Assembly (NCBI RefSeq): GCF_003265345.1
Contig: NZ_QFWW01000029.1
Location: forward strand, 297,805-361,804
Length of the DNA: 64,000 nucleotides
Direction of reading: 5' to 3'
Source of the DNA: Lentzea terrae
Lineage (GTDB): Bacteria > Actinomycetota > Actinomycetes > Mycobacteriales > Pseudonocardiaceae
The notes below the pieces were generated by a model. The model was not told where the DNA came from. It saw only the letters and a program-made list of their open reading frames with translations, and did no database searches. The position numbers were made by a program, and so were the translations under genes. Below, in pieces: positions 55,335 through 64,000 of this stretch (within the stretch, counting starts at the first letter, position 1; each line of letters starts with the position of its first letter).

Positions 55335-55867
55335 CCAGAAGCCCAGACGCCACCCCGATCAGTGACACTTCACGAACGATGCGACCGGTGCACTGCGAGA
55401 GCGGTCTTGCCGACGCCCGCGGTGCCGGTGATCGCCGAGATCATCGCGTGGGATCAGTGCGGCCGCTGCCTGCGAGGCAGGGGGCGGCGGCCGGCTGGTA
55501 ATCCCGCGTCTGCAGGCCGCCTGCCCCACGGTGAACTCGACGGCAGATCGCCCACCAGCGCGACGTTCGTGCTCCACCATGCCGGCCGAGGCAACCGCAC
55601 CAACCGCGGGACGAACAGCGGCATGACGCTCACCGCAGGCAGTCGCACTGGCGACGCAAGATGACGGATGCTCTCGGCGATCGACGACCCAACTACTCGG
55701 AGCACGGGACCAGTAAAGGCGTCCAAAGACAGCCACCAGCGACACACAAGTTGACGTCAGCCCCCTGGTGGAGCCATGTTCAGATCAAATGCCGAGGCTC
55801 AAATTGAGAAGTAAAGAGATCGATGAGCGGCGTGCTCGACCCGGCAGAACTCGGCAAGATCACAAAA
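55335..55867. other. Gene-poor stretch with NB-ARC P-loop remnant
   Basis: No intact gene. On the minus strand 55453-55370 reads MISAITGTAGVGKTALAVHR and stops at a TGA. This is a clear Walker A of the AfsR/SARP-NB-ARC class, cut off just after the P-loop. It lies about 450 bp inside the right tRNA-Pro scar. Confidence 0.5.
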
Positions 55868-55905
55868 AGAGGGTCCTCGCAGTATCTGACCTGCGAGAAC
55901 CCTCT
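55868..55905 (-). terminator. Terminator downstream of tRNA-Pro scar (right)
   Basis: AGAGGGT-x-CTCGCAG (55868-55882) pairs with CTGCGAG-x-ACCCTCT (55891-55905), one mismatch, followed on the minus strand by TTTTT. Position relative to the scar equals that of the left copy, but the hairpin sequence differs. Confidence 0.8.
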
Positions 55906-55908
55906 TGG

Positions 55909-55953
55909 CCGTCGGGACGACAGGATTTGAACCTGCGACCCCTTGACCCCCAG
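55909..55953 (-). repeat. tRNA-Pro(GGG) 3'-half scar, candidate att site (right copy)
   Basis: 45 bp identical to 33814-33858, same orientation: anticodon-arm end, variable loop, T-arm and acceptor 3' strand of tRNA-Pro(GGG), 5' half missing. Sequence beyond the anticodon differs from the left copy, as expected where different elements join the shared core. Confidence 0.8.
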
Positions 55954-56461
55954 ATCAGGGTTCACGGGCCGCTGACCTGCGTAAACAGGCACGTTGAACA
56001 TAGTTCGGCGCACATGACTGCGAATCAAGTGCGTCTACCGCCGTTGTGGGAACATCTAAGATCCACTCCTGCACGCCTCGGCGCCGGCCTTCAGCATGTT
56101 GCGACGCGAACCATCCAAGGGTCCCTTCGCTCTGTTGCGGTGTTGCGATCCTCGCCAACGCAGACGCCCGGTCCGCGCCGAACAACTAACCCAGAGGGCT
56201 CTCGCCCTTGTTGCTGTGATCCTCACCGAGCGCGGACGCCCAGCGCTGCGCGTCGACGCTGCCCACGCTCGCCAGCCAAGCGGGGTTGCGATCCGTGTGC
56301 GCCGTTCGACGGGTTCGTGCGGCCCAATGCCGAGGGCAGCACACGCGCGCGGCCGAGGGCGAACAGGTGGCGCGGCGAACAGGCTGACGACCAGGAGCAG
56401 CATCATCACGCAATCGCGACTCGACGGACACGGCATAGTGCGGGACTACGCAAAGGTCGAC
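55954..56461. other. 508-bp stretch right of the att scar, no gene seen
   Basis: Only weak, overlapping shadow frames on both strands. There is no integrase or tRNA 5' half. Confidence 0.4.
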
Positions 56462-56813
56462 TCAGCTCAGCGGGAGGTCCACTCGACGGCCGAGCCCGAA
56501 CTCCTCTGCTTCGTCATCAGTGACCATGGCGTAGACGCCTGGAGGAACGCCGTCGAGTTTCGCGGTGCGCGATGCGGTGGCCAACAGATCGCGCTCGTTC
56601 GACCCGGTGATGAGAAGACATAAGCGTCCCCGTACTCCTCGCCGCCGTCAAAGACCTCGACCTCACCTTTTCCTCCAGCCCGTGCAGGAAGTCCTCGATC
56701 ACATCGATCCAAGGAAATGGGTACTCGTCCTCGGGCACGACCGGCGCCGGATGAAAGGGCACATGGATCTCGATGATGAGCGCGGCCACGCAGCCACCTT
56801 CGCGGACGAACAA
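56462..56813 (-). pseudogene. Small conserved hypothetical gene, frameshifted
   Basis: Three minus-strand frames join into one ~115-residue acidic protein: IIEIHVPFHPAPVVPEDEY, FPWIDVIEDFLHGLEE; then GKGEVEVFDGGEEYGDAYVF; then ITGSNERDLLATASRTAKLD, GVYAMVTDDEAEEFGLGRRV ending at TGA 56462. Two frameshifts break it. Such small acidic proteins are often immunity proteins, and RHS genes lie next to it. Confidence 0.6.
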
Positions 56814-57184
56814 CCGCCGTGACCAGCCACCCTCGGATCAAGCACACGTCAAGCGTCAAGCTCGGACGTAGTCTCAGAACCGCACGATCGCCGACGTACC
56901 GGACTGTGTTCAAACTTCGTCGCACAGACCGCGATCGATGCCGACAGGCTGCACCGATGTTCCGCGTGAGTAGATGAGTGTGCCCCGCGAAGGCGAACTC
57001 GAGTGCCGGACATCCCACTTCTGCGACCGCGCCGCCCAGGAGATCCGCATGTGGAGCGAGGGAAACCAAGATCACATCGTCCAGTTCGAAATCCCACCGA
57101 CCGGCACCGGTGACGCCACTCCGATCAGGACCATCGATTCCTTCTGACCCGCCCGCATCATCTGCCAACAGTATGAGCGCAAAC
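56814..57184. other. 371-bp intergenic stretch, no gene seen
   Basis: Short shadow frames only. Confidence 0.4.
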
Positions 57185-57226
57185 GATGTGGGGGTGAACG
57201 GGCCTCACCCCGTTCACCCCCACATC
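57185..57226. terminator. Strong terminator after the RHS/immunity operon
   Basis: Perfect 18-bp inverted repeat, 57185-57202 pairing with 57209-57226, 6-base loop, 45 bp beyond the stop of the candidate immunity gene. It would terminate the minus-strand operon and, being symmetric, transcription from the other side as well. Confidence 0.88.
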
Positions 57227-57271
57227 AGATCAACACCTACCGGGCCGACCGTTCTCGGCGGACGCGGAGAC

Positions 57272-57610
57272 TCAGTCGTACCCGAAAACGGACCGGCGAA
57301 GTCGCTCGGCTTCGTCCGGACCGAGCCACACGAGCTCAAACTCCTGCCCGTACCAGTCGACCTTGCTCGCCGTCAGCTCGGCCAGGACGTCGTCGTACTC
57401 GGGATCGGCGCGGTCGGAGAACTCCCATTCCCCGCCGTCCCCGGAGCGGATGGCAGCATCCAGGTAGACGTACACCTTCGGAAACCGCTTCCTGCCCTGG
57501 CGAGCGATCACCTTTTCGACGCGGACCGCCAGGTATCCGTTCGCTCCGGTCGAGGAGGTGAGCTCAGCGACCTTGCCGTCGAACGCGAACACGCGCTGCT
57601 CGTTGTTCAC
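57272..57610 (-). CDS. Candidate immunity protein for the RHS toxin
   Basis: A 112-residue acidic protein, GTG 57610 immediately after the RHS stop codon (TGA-GTG), so the two are translationally coupled. It has no known motif: alternating strands and helices (RVFAFDGKVAELTSS, PKVYVYLDAAI, WYGQEFELVWLG). Position directly behind a polymorphic RHS C-terminus, small size and acidity fit an immunity protein. Identity is inferred from context. Confidence 0.7.
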   Translation of the reverse strand: MNNEQRVFAFDGKVAELTSSTGANGYLAVRVEKVIARQGRKRFPKVYVYLDAAIRSGDGGEWEFSDRADPEYDDVLAELTASKVDWYGQEFELVWLGPDEAERLRRSVFGYD

Positions 57611-60600
57611 TCACCACCACCTGCGCGAACCATGCTTGACATGGTAGCTGTGGTGCCTTCCTCCGGCCTTCCGGTCGAAGTTCGACTCCCAGCCCCTGTT
57701 GCCCTTGTTTTGCGGGCTGCGCCACTGTTTCTCTCCGTTCTTGGACGTCCAGCGAACACCCCCGTTCCCGTAGGGAGCCTTGGTCGCACCGCGTCCTACC
57801 CACATCCGCCCGGCCAAGTAAGAGGTCGCCCGAGTGGCTTTGACGCCCTTCACCATGCCGTTGGAACCTTGTGCGAGCCGGACCAGTCGATAGGCCCTCA
57901 CTCCCCACGCGACTGCCCCGAGGCCGGGGATGAACCCGGCGGCGGTGAGAGCGATCTCCCACTTGTTCCGCTTGACGAATCCCCAGACGTCGCCCCAACT
58001 CGGCAGCTTTCCGTCGAGGTCGATCATGTTGATCGGGTCGCCGTTGGTGTAGTCGTAGTCGTTCGCGCTGCCGCCTTCAACCGGGTCGACGGAAAGGAAG
58101 CGGCCGAGCAACGGGCTGTAGGGCCGTGCTCCCATTTGGACGATCGACAACGCTCCGGCGTGCTCGTACAACCGTTGGTGTTGTCCGAGCCAGCCGTTGT
58201 CCATCTGGCCGGGCATGTTGTCCGGCACGCCGTCCGGGTCGACGACGCCGTCGGACTTCAACGGCTCGCCGAACGGCGTGTAGGTCCGCAGTGCACCGAC
58301 CTGCTTGCCGTCCGTCGCCGTGGTCAGCGCGAGGTCACCCCGTACCGTCGGATGATCCAGGGTGAACGCGTCCGGCTTCCAGGTGTAGAGCACGCCACCA
58401 GGCAGGCTGATGCTGCGTGACAACAGCCTGTTGTCCGGCCCCAGAACGAAATCGGCAGTGTCGCCGTCGCCGGTGTAGCCGTAGCGCACATCCGTTGAGG
58501 TGTCACCCGCCGCAGCTGTGCGGCGGACGATGCGATCGGTGGCGTCCCTGATGTAGGAGACGTCAGCCGCACCAGTGCCGGTGATGCGCACGGCGATGTT
58601 GCGGTCGGCACCATCCCACGACAGGTACGTCGTCGCCCCAACGGCCGTGAACTGAGCCGTGCTGCCGTTGCTGTCGTACCGCACGTCGGTCACCGCGGTG
58701 CCGCCTGTGGTGGCCAGCAACCGATCGGCTGCGTCGTAGCAGTAACGGGTTTCTGCCACTCCGGACGAGGTCTCGTCCAGCAGGCGGAGCCTGTTGCCGT
58801 TCAGGCCCGCGTTCGTCTGCGTGCCGGAAGGGCAGCCCGCTGGTGCGGCGGAAGTGAAGTCGTAGGTGTAGTGGTGGCCCGCCACCCACGCTTCGGCCAA
58901 CCGGCCCGCCGCGTCGTAGAGGTAGTTCGGAGCGCCCGGCCTTGGATCGACTCCGCCCAGTGACTCGTCGACGATCGTGCCGGCCCTGGTGCGGCCCACG
59001 ACCGAGTCGATCTGCACGTTGTCGCTGGTCGTCCAAGCGTGAGACACGATCCTGCCGGTGGTGTCCCTGCCGATCGAGGCGAGGGAACTACCCCCGGCGT
59101 AGGCGACTGACGCCACCTCGCCTGCCGCGTTGTTTGTAACAGTGGCGAGCACGGTGTTGCCGAGGGACACGCTGAGAACCCGACCGGCATCGTCGTAGGT
59201 TGCCGTCGTGGTCTGCGCAGCGTCGGCCGCGTTGGGCGGGGTCACCGTTTCCGAGGTGATGCGCCCGACCAGGTTGTAGACGGTCTGCGTGCGCACTCCG
59301 TTCGCATCGGTGTACTCGATCGTCCTGCCCAGCAGGTCCGTCTTGGTGGTCACGGTGCCGTTGGAGTCGGACACCGAGGTGGTCAGCGGATCTCCGTTGA
59401 CGGCGTAGTTCGTCGTGACGGTCCGCTCCGGCGCCGAGGAGGTCGCCGGATACTTCACCGCGGTCACCCGGTCACGACCGTCGTACGTGGTGCAGGTCCA
59501 CGCACCGCTCGTGCCCTTGGCCACGACCCGGCCGGAAGCATCGAAGATCTGCTCATCCTCACGTGCCGCACCGGATGCCGGAGCAGGCAGGCGCGTGAGC
59601 TTGACCAAGCCGCCCTGGTTGATCGCTTCAACCTCGGCGGTGCAGGGGTTGTCCCTGGTCTCCGTGTCGCCGTAGTGCACATCCGTCGTCTGGGCGCCGG
59701 TGGGCATGGTCGTGCCGGTCTTGCGCAGGTAGCCGCTGCCGACCGGCTCGTAGCTGGTCCGCGTCGTCATCCCGGCGTTCACCGTGCTGCCGGGCAGGCC
59801 GTACGCGGCGTCGAGGCCGCTGTCGGTGTAGCTGGTCGAACTCACCGAGTTGGGCACACCGCCGGACTGGTCCTTCACCGTGGAGGTGACCAGGCCGTAA
59901 CGGGGACGCAGGTAGTCACCCGGCACGATCTGTTCGATGCCACCGGGCCGGGTCCAGTGCAGGTGCAGGTCGCCTGGACCACCGGTGTTGTTGTAGTCGA
60001 TGCGGATGCGTTTGATCGCGCCCGCGGCCGGTGGGGTGTAAGTGGCGGTGTAGGGCGTAGGCCCCTGGTCCTTCCAGCCGTCGGCGACGAGCCGGTCGTC
60101 GATCCACAGCCGCACGCCGTCGTCGCCGACGACCTTGAGCGTGTACTGTCCCGCGTCTGGAAAGGTGATCTCACCGGTGAGCCTCGCCGAGTAGCCGCTG
60201 CCACCCAGTCCGGCGACGGGCGCCGCCGTTCCGTCGAAGTGCGCGTCGACCACTCCGTTGGCGCCAAGACCACCTGTCACGTGTGTCTTCACGCTGCCGG
60301 TCATGCTGGTGTTGTTCCACCACGCGACGGCCAGGCCACGCATGCCCTCGTCGTAGTTCGTGCGGGTGTGCGGCATCGTGCCCGCGCAGGCCGCGGTGGG
60401 CTGTTGCCCGGCGAAACAGCTCGCCGGTGCTGGCCCCCATTGGTCGGTGATCCGGTCGTTGTGGTCGTAGATCGTCGATGACACCCGCCCAGCGCCGTCC
60501 GTGGTCGTGAGTTGCTGGTCCTTGCTGTTCCACGTCATCGAGGTCGTCTTGCCAGTGGCGTCGGTGGAGCTCAGCTGACGGTCGGCGTCGTCATAGGTGA

Positions 60601-63600
60601 CCTTCGTGGCGAAACCGATCGTCGGGTAGTGCCACGAGATGTCCATGAAGGTCTGCCGGTTGGCAGGGTCATAGCGGTAGGCGTGCGCGGGACGCCCACC
60701 ACCGGGCTGACCGGCCCGCCCGTGCGGTTCCGCTGATTGCACGCTGGTCGCGCCGCGGCGACCGTTGACGTTGGCGTAGTTGACGACCGTGTAGGTCTCG
60801 ATGATGTTGCGGGCGGCCGGGTCTTGAGCGGCCCAGTCCACCACGTTGGAGTCACGAGTCGCGACGATGGTGCCGTCGGCGTTGAAGCCGTAGTCGGTGA
60901 GGTCGTTGCCGGGGTTCTCGATGCGCGAGAACATGCCGCCGCGATACCACAGGTAGGTCTGCGTGCCGTCCCAGTACTGGATGCGGCACAGCATCTGCGC
61001 CGGCGGCAGCGTGTCGCCGTTGGGCGGCGGTGTGCGGCCGGCGTAGCAGTCGTCACCTGGCCGGTTGTAGAACAGCCTGTGCGAACGTTGCGACACCGGG
61101 TCGGTGATCTGCGACAAGCGGGATGGGGTGCCGTTCCAGCTCATCACGTTCGCTGCGGGCCTCCGACTGTCCACAACGGACGACTCGGAAGCCAGCGTGC
61201 CGTCGGCGTTGAAGCTGTAGACGTTCCCGCCCTCGTGCAGCGTGATCTTGCCGCTGGTGTCGAGGCCCAGGACACCGTCCTGGCCCGCGGGCGGGCTGTA
61301 GGTGCCGCTGCCGCCCTTGGTCCAGGTGTGCTTGGTGCCGGTGCCGTCGGTGAAGATGATCGTCTGGTCCTGCACCTGAGCCTTGGTGTAGGTGGAGCCG
61401 TCACCGGTCAGGTTGGCGTTGAGCTGCCAGCCGAACGGTAGGACAGGCAGGTCCTGGGTGTACAGCCACGAGGCCGGGACGATCTGCGGCGGCACTGCCT
61501 TGTTCGAGGCTTCGTTGGTCTGCACGAACAACTTCATGCGACCGGGACCACTGGAGTGGTAGAGCTCGGCCTTGATCGGCACCCGCTGGCCCGCCGTCAG
61601 CGTGATCTCGGTGACCGGGCCGTTCTGACTGGTCAGCGCGAAGTTCACGTCCGAGGCGTTCTTGTTGTTGTACACCAACGTGTTGTTGACCCAGATCTTC
61701 GCACCGTTGGCGTGCACACCACCGAAGTGATAGGTGCCCGTCGCCGGGACCTGGAAGAAACCCTCCCAGCGGCCCACGAACCAGTCCTGCGCCAACGCCG
61801 GCGCGAACACCGACTCGGTGCCCCAGTCTGCGTTCACCTGAGGCTCGTTGCGTGTCAACACCGGGTTCGCGTCCGGCGTGCCGGAACGGGTGGAGTCGTT
61901 GAAGTACGAGGCACGCAGACCATAGGGTTCGCTGGCCTGTGAGTTGTAGCTGAACGTGAGCCCGGACGAACCGCCGACAGTGTTGAATGTCGGACCTGCA
62001 TCCTCGATGTGAACGTTGCCGTTAGCCAAGTTCACCGTCACCGGACCCACCGTGTCCTTGGGAGCCGGACCGCTGTCGCCGATGCGCTGGTCGACCTTGA
62101 AATGTCCGGTCCAGCCCGGATGCGTTGTGGTCACGCCGCCGCTGAGGGCGGTGAGGACGGTCCAGGTGTAACTGGTGCCGTCGGTGAGGACACCGGCTGG
62201 CACGGTCCAGGTGTTGCCGGTGATGCAGCCGGAGTCGACGACGATGCCGGACTGCGCGTCCGCGCCGGTGGCGACCTTGAAGCAGTACAGCGTGCCGTCT
62301 CCGGAGGGGTTGCTCACCGGGCTCACCGACAACGTCGGCGTCAGGCTGGTCATCACGGTGCCGTCCGCCGGGCTCACCAACGACGTCGCCGGCGGCGCCG
62401 TGCCGTGGTCGACGATCAGGTTGACCTGCATGTTCTTGTACGACCACTCACTGGTCTCCGAGCCGGTGAGCATGAACCAGGTGCTGTTGTCCCGCGCGTT
62501 GACCTTGCCGGCGATGAAGTCGGTCAGCGTCTTGGACTGGATCGAGCCCCGGTCACCGATCGGACCGGACGCCAGGAACTGGCCGACGCCGTTGATGTCC
62601 AGCGAGGTCGCGTGGTGCAGGTTCGAGTTCCACGACAACATCGACCCGGTCTGCGCGTTGCGCCAGAAGTCGTACCGGGCACCCACGATGTTCTTGCCGA
62701 ACAACGGCGTGAAGTCGTGCCGGAAAGCCGTGCGCCACACCGAATCACTACCGCCAGGCCCGGACTTCGAGTTGCCCACCGCGATACCGCAGTTGGTGCA
62801 CTGGTAGCCGTCGGACTTGTAGGCCCTCGACTCGTCGTCGTTGTTGAACCCGTAGGTGTAGGTCGGGTCAATGACCACCGGGTACACGCGGGACTTGTCG
62901 TTGAGCCACATCGGGTCCACCGACACGGTCAGCAGCCACGTCTTACCATCCTGCTTCAGCGCGTAGGTACCGCCGGTCTGCGCCGGAGCCTTGTTGTCCT
63001 TGGCACTGCCGGACGAGTCCCAGGTGACGATCGGCGGCAACGACGCCACGACCTTGCCCTTGGCGTCCTTGATCAGCACACCGTCGTCCTTCAACGACGG
63101 AGTCAGCGACCCCGTGTCCATCCGGAACACCCAACTGCTGGCCGCAGAGGGCTTCTTCAAGATGATGGACTCTTTGACGGCGCCCGGCTCGACCTCGTAC
63201 TCCAGGTCGGTGTCCGGCAACACGTCCACATAGGACGCCTTGGAATCCTTGACCTGACGGGTGACACGCTTGGCGCCCTCAAGCGCCACCGAAATCCGCT
63301 GACGCGACTCACCCAGGTCAATCGGCCCCAGGGAGACCAAGTCGCGGTTTTCCGCGGACGCGGCGAACTCCGGCTTCAACTGGTGCAGACCGGTCTTGGC
63401 GCGCTTGGAACCGCGGTCCTCGGTCAGCCGGGTTTCGACCGGCCGCCAAGCACCCTTGTCATCCCGAACACTGACCGGCACCTTCGACAACACCGTCGTC
63501 CGAGTGCCATCAGAGTTGACGTAGTCGACCGACTTCTCCGCCCGGCCAACCTCCTTCGACGACTTCGCATCGAACTTCGAGGCGGCCTTGCCGGCATCGG

Positions 63601-63847
63601 CACCCATCAACGGCCGGAAGTCACCCGCAGCCTTCGGCGACTCGTGCTTGCGGCCCTCCTGCTGCGGGTTCGCCCACGACGACAACTCACGCGGATCGTG
63701 ATTTTTCGCCGGTGGCGCAGCCACCGCGATCGCGGGCACCGACTGCACCACCGAGGCGATCAACGCCACCACCAGCACAGCGGCGACCGACGATCTACCA
63801 CCAGGTCTGTACGACCGTGTCATCCGTCTGGCACCAAGCAGACTCAT
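57611..63847 (-). CDS. Secreted RHS/YD-repeat polymorphic toxin with two PA14 domains
   Basis: About 2,078 residues. ATG 63847 follows AGGAG at good spacing, giving a basic N-region and signal helix (SSVAAVLVVALIASVVQS). Domains in order: ~400-residue N-terminal beta region; fibronectin-like segment (PADGTVMTSLTPTLSVSPVS); PA14 domain 1 (LRASYFNDSTRSG to KLFVQTNEA); DUF6531/RHS entry and YD repeats; PA14 domain 2 (VKTHVTGGLGANG to LHLHWTRPGG); many YD repeats (YDDAGRV, YDAAGRLAEA, YDSNGST); RHS core end (PYSPLLGRFLSVDPVEGG, DLDGK). After DLDGK the last ~130 residues, 57614-58005, are a variable tip (AGRMWVGRGATKAPYGNGG, KAGGRHHSYHVKHG), a presumed toxin, possibly a nuclease. Confidence 0.9.
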   Translation of the reverse strand: MSLLGARRMTRSYRPGGRSSVAAVLVVALIASVVQSVPAIAVAAPPAKNHDPRELSSWANPQQEGRKHESPKAAGDFRPLMGADAGKAASKFDAKSSKEVGRAEKSVDYVNSDGTRTTVLSKVPVSVRDDKGAWRPVETRLTEDRGSKRAKTGLHQLKPEFAASAENRDLVSLGPIDLGESRQRISVALEGAKRVTRQVKDSKASYVDVLPDTDLEYEVEPGAVKESIILKKPSAASSWVFRMDTGSLTPSLKDDGVLIKDAKGKVVASLPPIVTWDSSGSAKDNKAPAQTGGTYALKQDGKTWLLTVSVDPMWLNDKSRVYPVVIDPTYTYGFNNDDESRAYKSDGYQCTNCGIAVGNSKSGPGGSDSVWRTAFRHDFTPLFGKNIVGARYDFWRNAQTGSMLSWNSNLHHATSLDINGVGQFLASGPIGDRGSIQSKTLTDFIAGKVNARDNSTWFMLTGSETSEWSYKNMQVNLIVDHGTAPPATSLVSPADGTVMTSLTPTLSVSPVSNPSGDGTLYCFKVATGADAQSGIVVDSGCITGNTWTVPAGVLTDGTSYTWTVLTALSGGVTTTHPGWTGHFKVDQRIGDSGPAPKDTVGPVTVNLANGNVHIEDAGPTFNTVGGSSGLTFSYNSQASEPYGLRASYFNDSTRSGTPDANPVLTRNEPQVNADWGTESVFAPALAQDWFVGRWEGFFQVPATGTYHFGGVHANGAKIWVNNTLVYNNKNASDVNFALTSQNGPVTEITLTAGQRVPIKAELYHSSGPGRMKLFVQTNEASNKAVPPQIVPASWLYTQDLPVLPFGWQLNANLTGDGSTYTKAQVQDQTIIFTDGTGTKHTWTKGGSGTYSPPAGQDGVLGLDTSGKITLHEGGNVYSFNADGTLASESSVVDSRRPAANVMSWNGTPSRLSQITDPVSQRSHRLFYNRPGDDCYAGRTPPPNGDTLPPAQMLCRIQYWDGTQTYLWYRGGMFSRIENPGNDLTDYGFNADGTIVATRDSNVVDWAAQDPAARNIIETYTVVNYANVNGRRGATSVQSAEPHGRAGQPGGGRPAHAYRYDPANRQTFMDISWHYPTIGFATKVTYDDADRQLSSTDATGKTTSMTWNSKDQQLTTTDGAGRVSSTIYDHNDRITDQWGPAPASCFAGQQPTAACAGTMPHTRTNYDEGMRGLAVAWWNNTSMTGSVKTHVTGGLGANGVVDAHFDGTAAPVAGLGGSGYSARLTGEITFPDAGQYTLKVVGDDGVRLWIDDRLVADGWKDQGPTPYTATYTPPAAGAIKRIRIDYNNTGGPGDLHLHWTRPGGIEQIVPGDYLRPRYGLVTSTVKDQSGGVPNSVSSTSYTDSGLDAAYGLPGSTVNAGMTTRTSYEPVGSGYLRKTGTTMPTGAQTTDVHYGDTETRDNPCTAEVEAINQGGLVKLTRLPAPASGAAREDEQIFDASGRVVAKGTSGAWTCTTYDGRDRVTAVKYPATSSAPERTVTTNYAVNGDPLTTSVSDSNGTVTTKTDLLGRTIEYTDANGVRTQTVYNLVGRITSETVTPPNAADAAQTTTATYDDAGRVLSVSLGNTVLATVTNNAAGEVASVAYAGGSSLASIGRDTTGRIVSHAWTTSDNVQIDSVVGRTRAGTIVDESLGGVDPRPGAPNYLYDAAGRLAEAWVAGHHYTYDFTSAAPAGCPSGTQTNAGLNGNRLRLLDETSSGVAETRYCYDAADRLLATTGGTAVTDVRYDSNGSTAQFTAVGATTYLSWDGADRNIAVRITGTGAADVSYIRDATDRIVRRTAAAGDTSTDVRYGYTGDGDTADFVLGPDNRLLSRSISLPGGVLYTWKPDAFTLDHPTVRGDLALTTATDGKQVGALRTYTPFGEPLKSDGVVDPDGVPDNMPGQMDNGWLGQHQRLYEHAGALSIVQMGARPYSPLLGRFLSVDPVEGGSANDYDYTNGDPINMIDLDGKLPSWGDVWGFVKRNKWEIALTAAGFIPGLGAVAWGVRAYRLVRLAQGSNGMVKGVKATRATSYLAGRMWVGRGATKAPYGNGGVRWTSKNGEKQWRSPQNKGNRGWESNFDRKAGGRHHSYHVKHGSRRWW

Positions 63848-64000
63848 CAACGCTCCTGCTAGAAGAAACAACAGACTTCCCTCGGCACCGCGCCGAGGAA
63901 GACAGCCGTCACCGGCACGACGGGGTCAACCCGAGGGTTGAGCTGCGCCAGACGCGCGTGCCGATGCGGAAGAAGCCCAGATGAACCCAGGCCGAAGGCA
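63848..64000. promoter_or_regulatory. Upstream region of the RHS gene
   Basis: 153 bp before the RHS start, mostly coding-like shadow on the plus strand. It should hold the RHS promoter; no element can be assigned. AGGAG at 63852-63856 (minus strand) is the ribosome-binding site. Confidence 0.35.

Noticed and set aside
62009..63862. A 617-codon plus-strand frame within the RHS gene
   Set aside because: Antisense shadow of the RHS N-terminal region, with no signal or motif.
1..64000. CRISPR arrays, rRNA genes or complete tRNA genes
   Set aside because: No regularly spaced repeats, no rRNA-like stretches, and only 3' halves of tRNA-Pro were found.

Overview
The window is high-GC actinomycete DNA. 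GTG and TTG starts are common, stop/start overlaps are frequent, and the gene families (NRPS, ROK-controlled glycan operons, ScbR-type regulators, WXG100/EccC secretion genes, actinobacterial RHS proteins) point to a filamentous actinomycete, most likely Pseudonocardiaceae (Lentzea/Saccharothrix/Amycolatopsis-like). The family assignment is an inference from gene content, not from a marker gene.

Positions 1-6800 hold the 3' end of a non-ribosomal peptide cluster. An NRPS (C-terminal part of a condensation domain, then adenylation and carrier domains) is followed by a SyrP-like non-heme iron oxygenase, an SbnB/SbnA pair that makes L-2,3-diaminopropionate, and a threonine-synthase-like PLP enzyme. 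Small genes and a decayed TehA-type transporter follow. Positions 8100-24080 are a beta-glycan utilisation locus: a secreted GH30 enzyme, a ROK repressor, a GH2 enzyme, an ABC sugar importer (binding protein plus two permeases, no ATPase), a GH35-like enzyme and a second ROK repressor. An acyltransferase and an unusual GGDEF-like/GT2 fusion sit inside it. Two palindromes sharing an ACTTATT..AAGT core lie upstream of the GH30/ROK and GH2 genes and are candidate ROK operators.

Positions 24080-33800 are regulatory and decaying DNA. Two ScbR-like TetR genes, an XRE gene, a SnoaL-like gene, a PNPOx-fold gene and an AraC gene look intact. Between them are broken genes: a GH39-like secreted glycosidase, an NB-ARC remnant, a GT4 remnant, a malQ whose presumed nucleophile Asp reads as Asn, and a PD-(D/E)XK nuclease remnant.

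Positions 33814-33858 and 55909-55953 carry an identical 45-bp copy of the 3' half of a tRNA-Pro(GGG) gene. Both are in the same orientation and each is followed by its own terminator, as expected for attachment-site scars of tRNA-integrating elements. The 22 kb between them carries a type VII-secretion-like locus. Leftward genes: pseudo-transglutaminase, DUF58, MoxR, pseudokinase-kinase membrane protein, FHA-containing EccC/EssC-type ATPase, WXG100 and FHA protein. Rightward genes: PASTA-repeat surface protein, second WXG100, EspG-like protein, lytic transglycosylase/M15 peptidase and several exported proteins. No EccB, EccD, EccE or mycosin is visible. A kinase and phosphothreonine-binding FHA domains suggest phosphorylation-controlled secretion.

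From 55.95 kb to the end lie degraded DNA, a strong terminator and a 6.2-kb RHS/YD-repeat secreted protein with two PA14 domains and a variable C-terminal toxin-like tip. A small candidate immunity gene abuts it directly.
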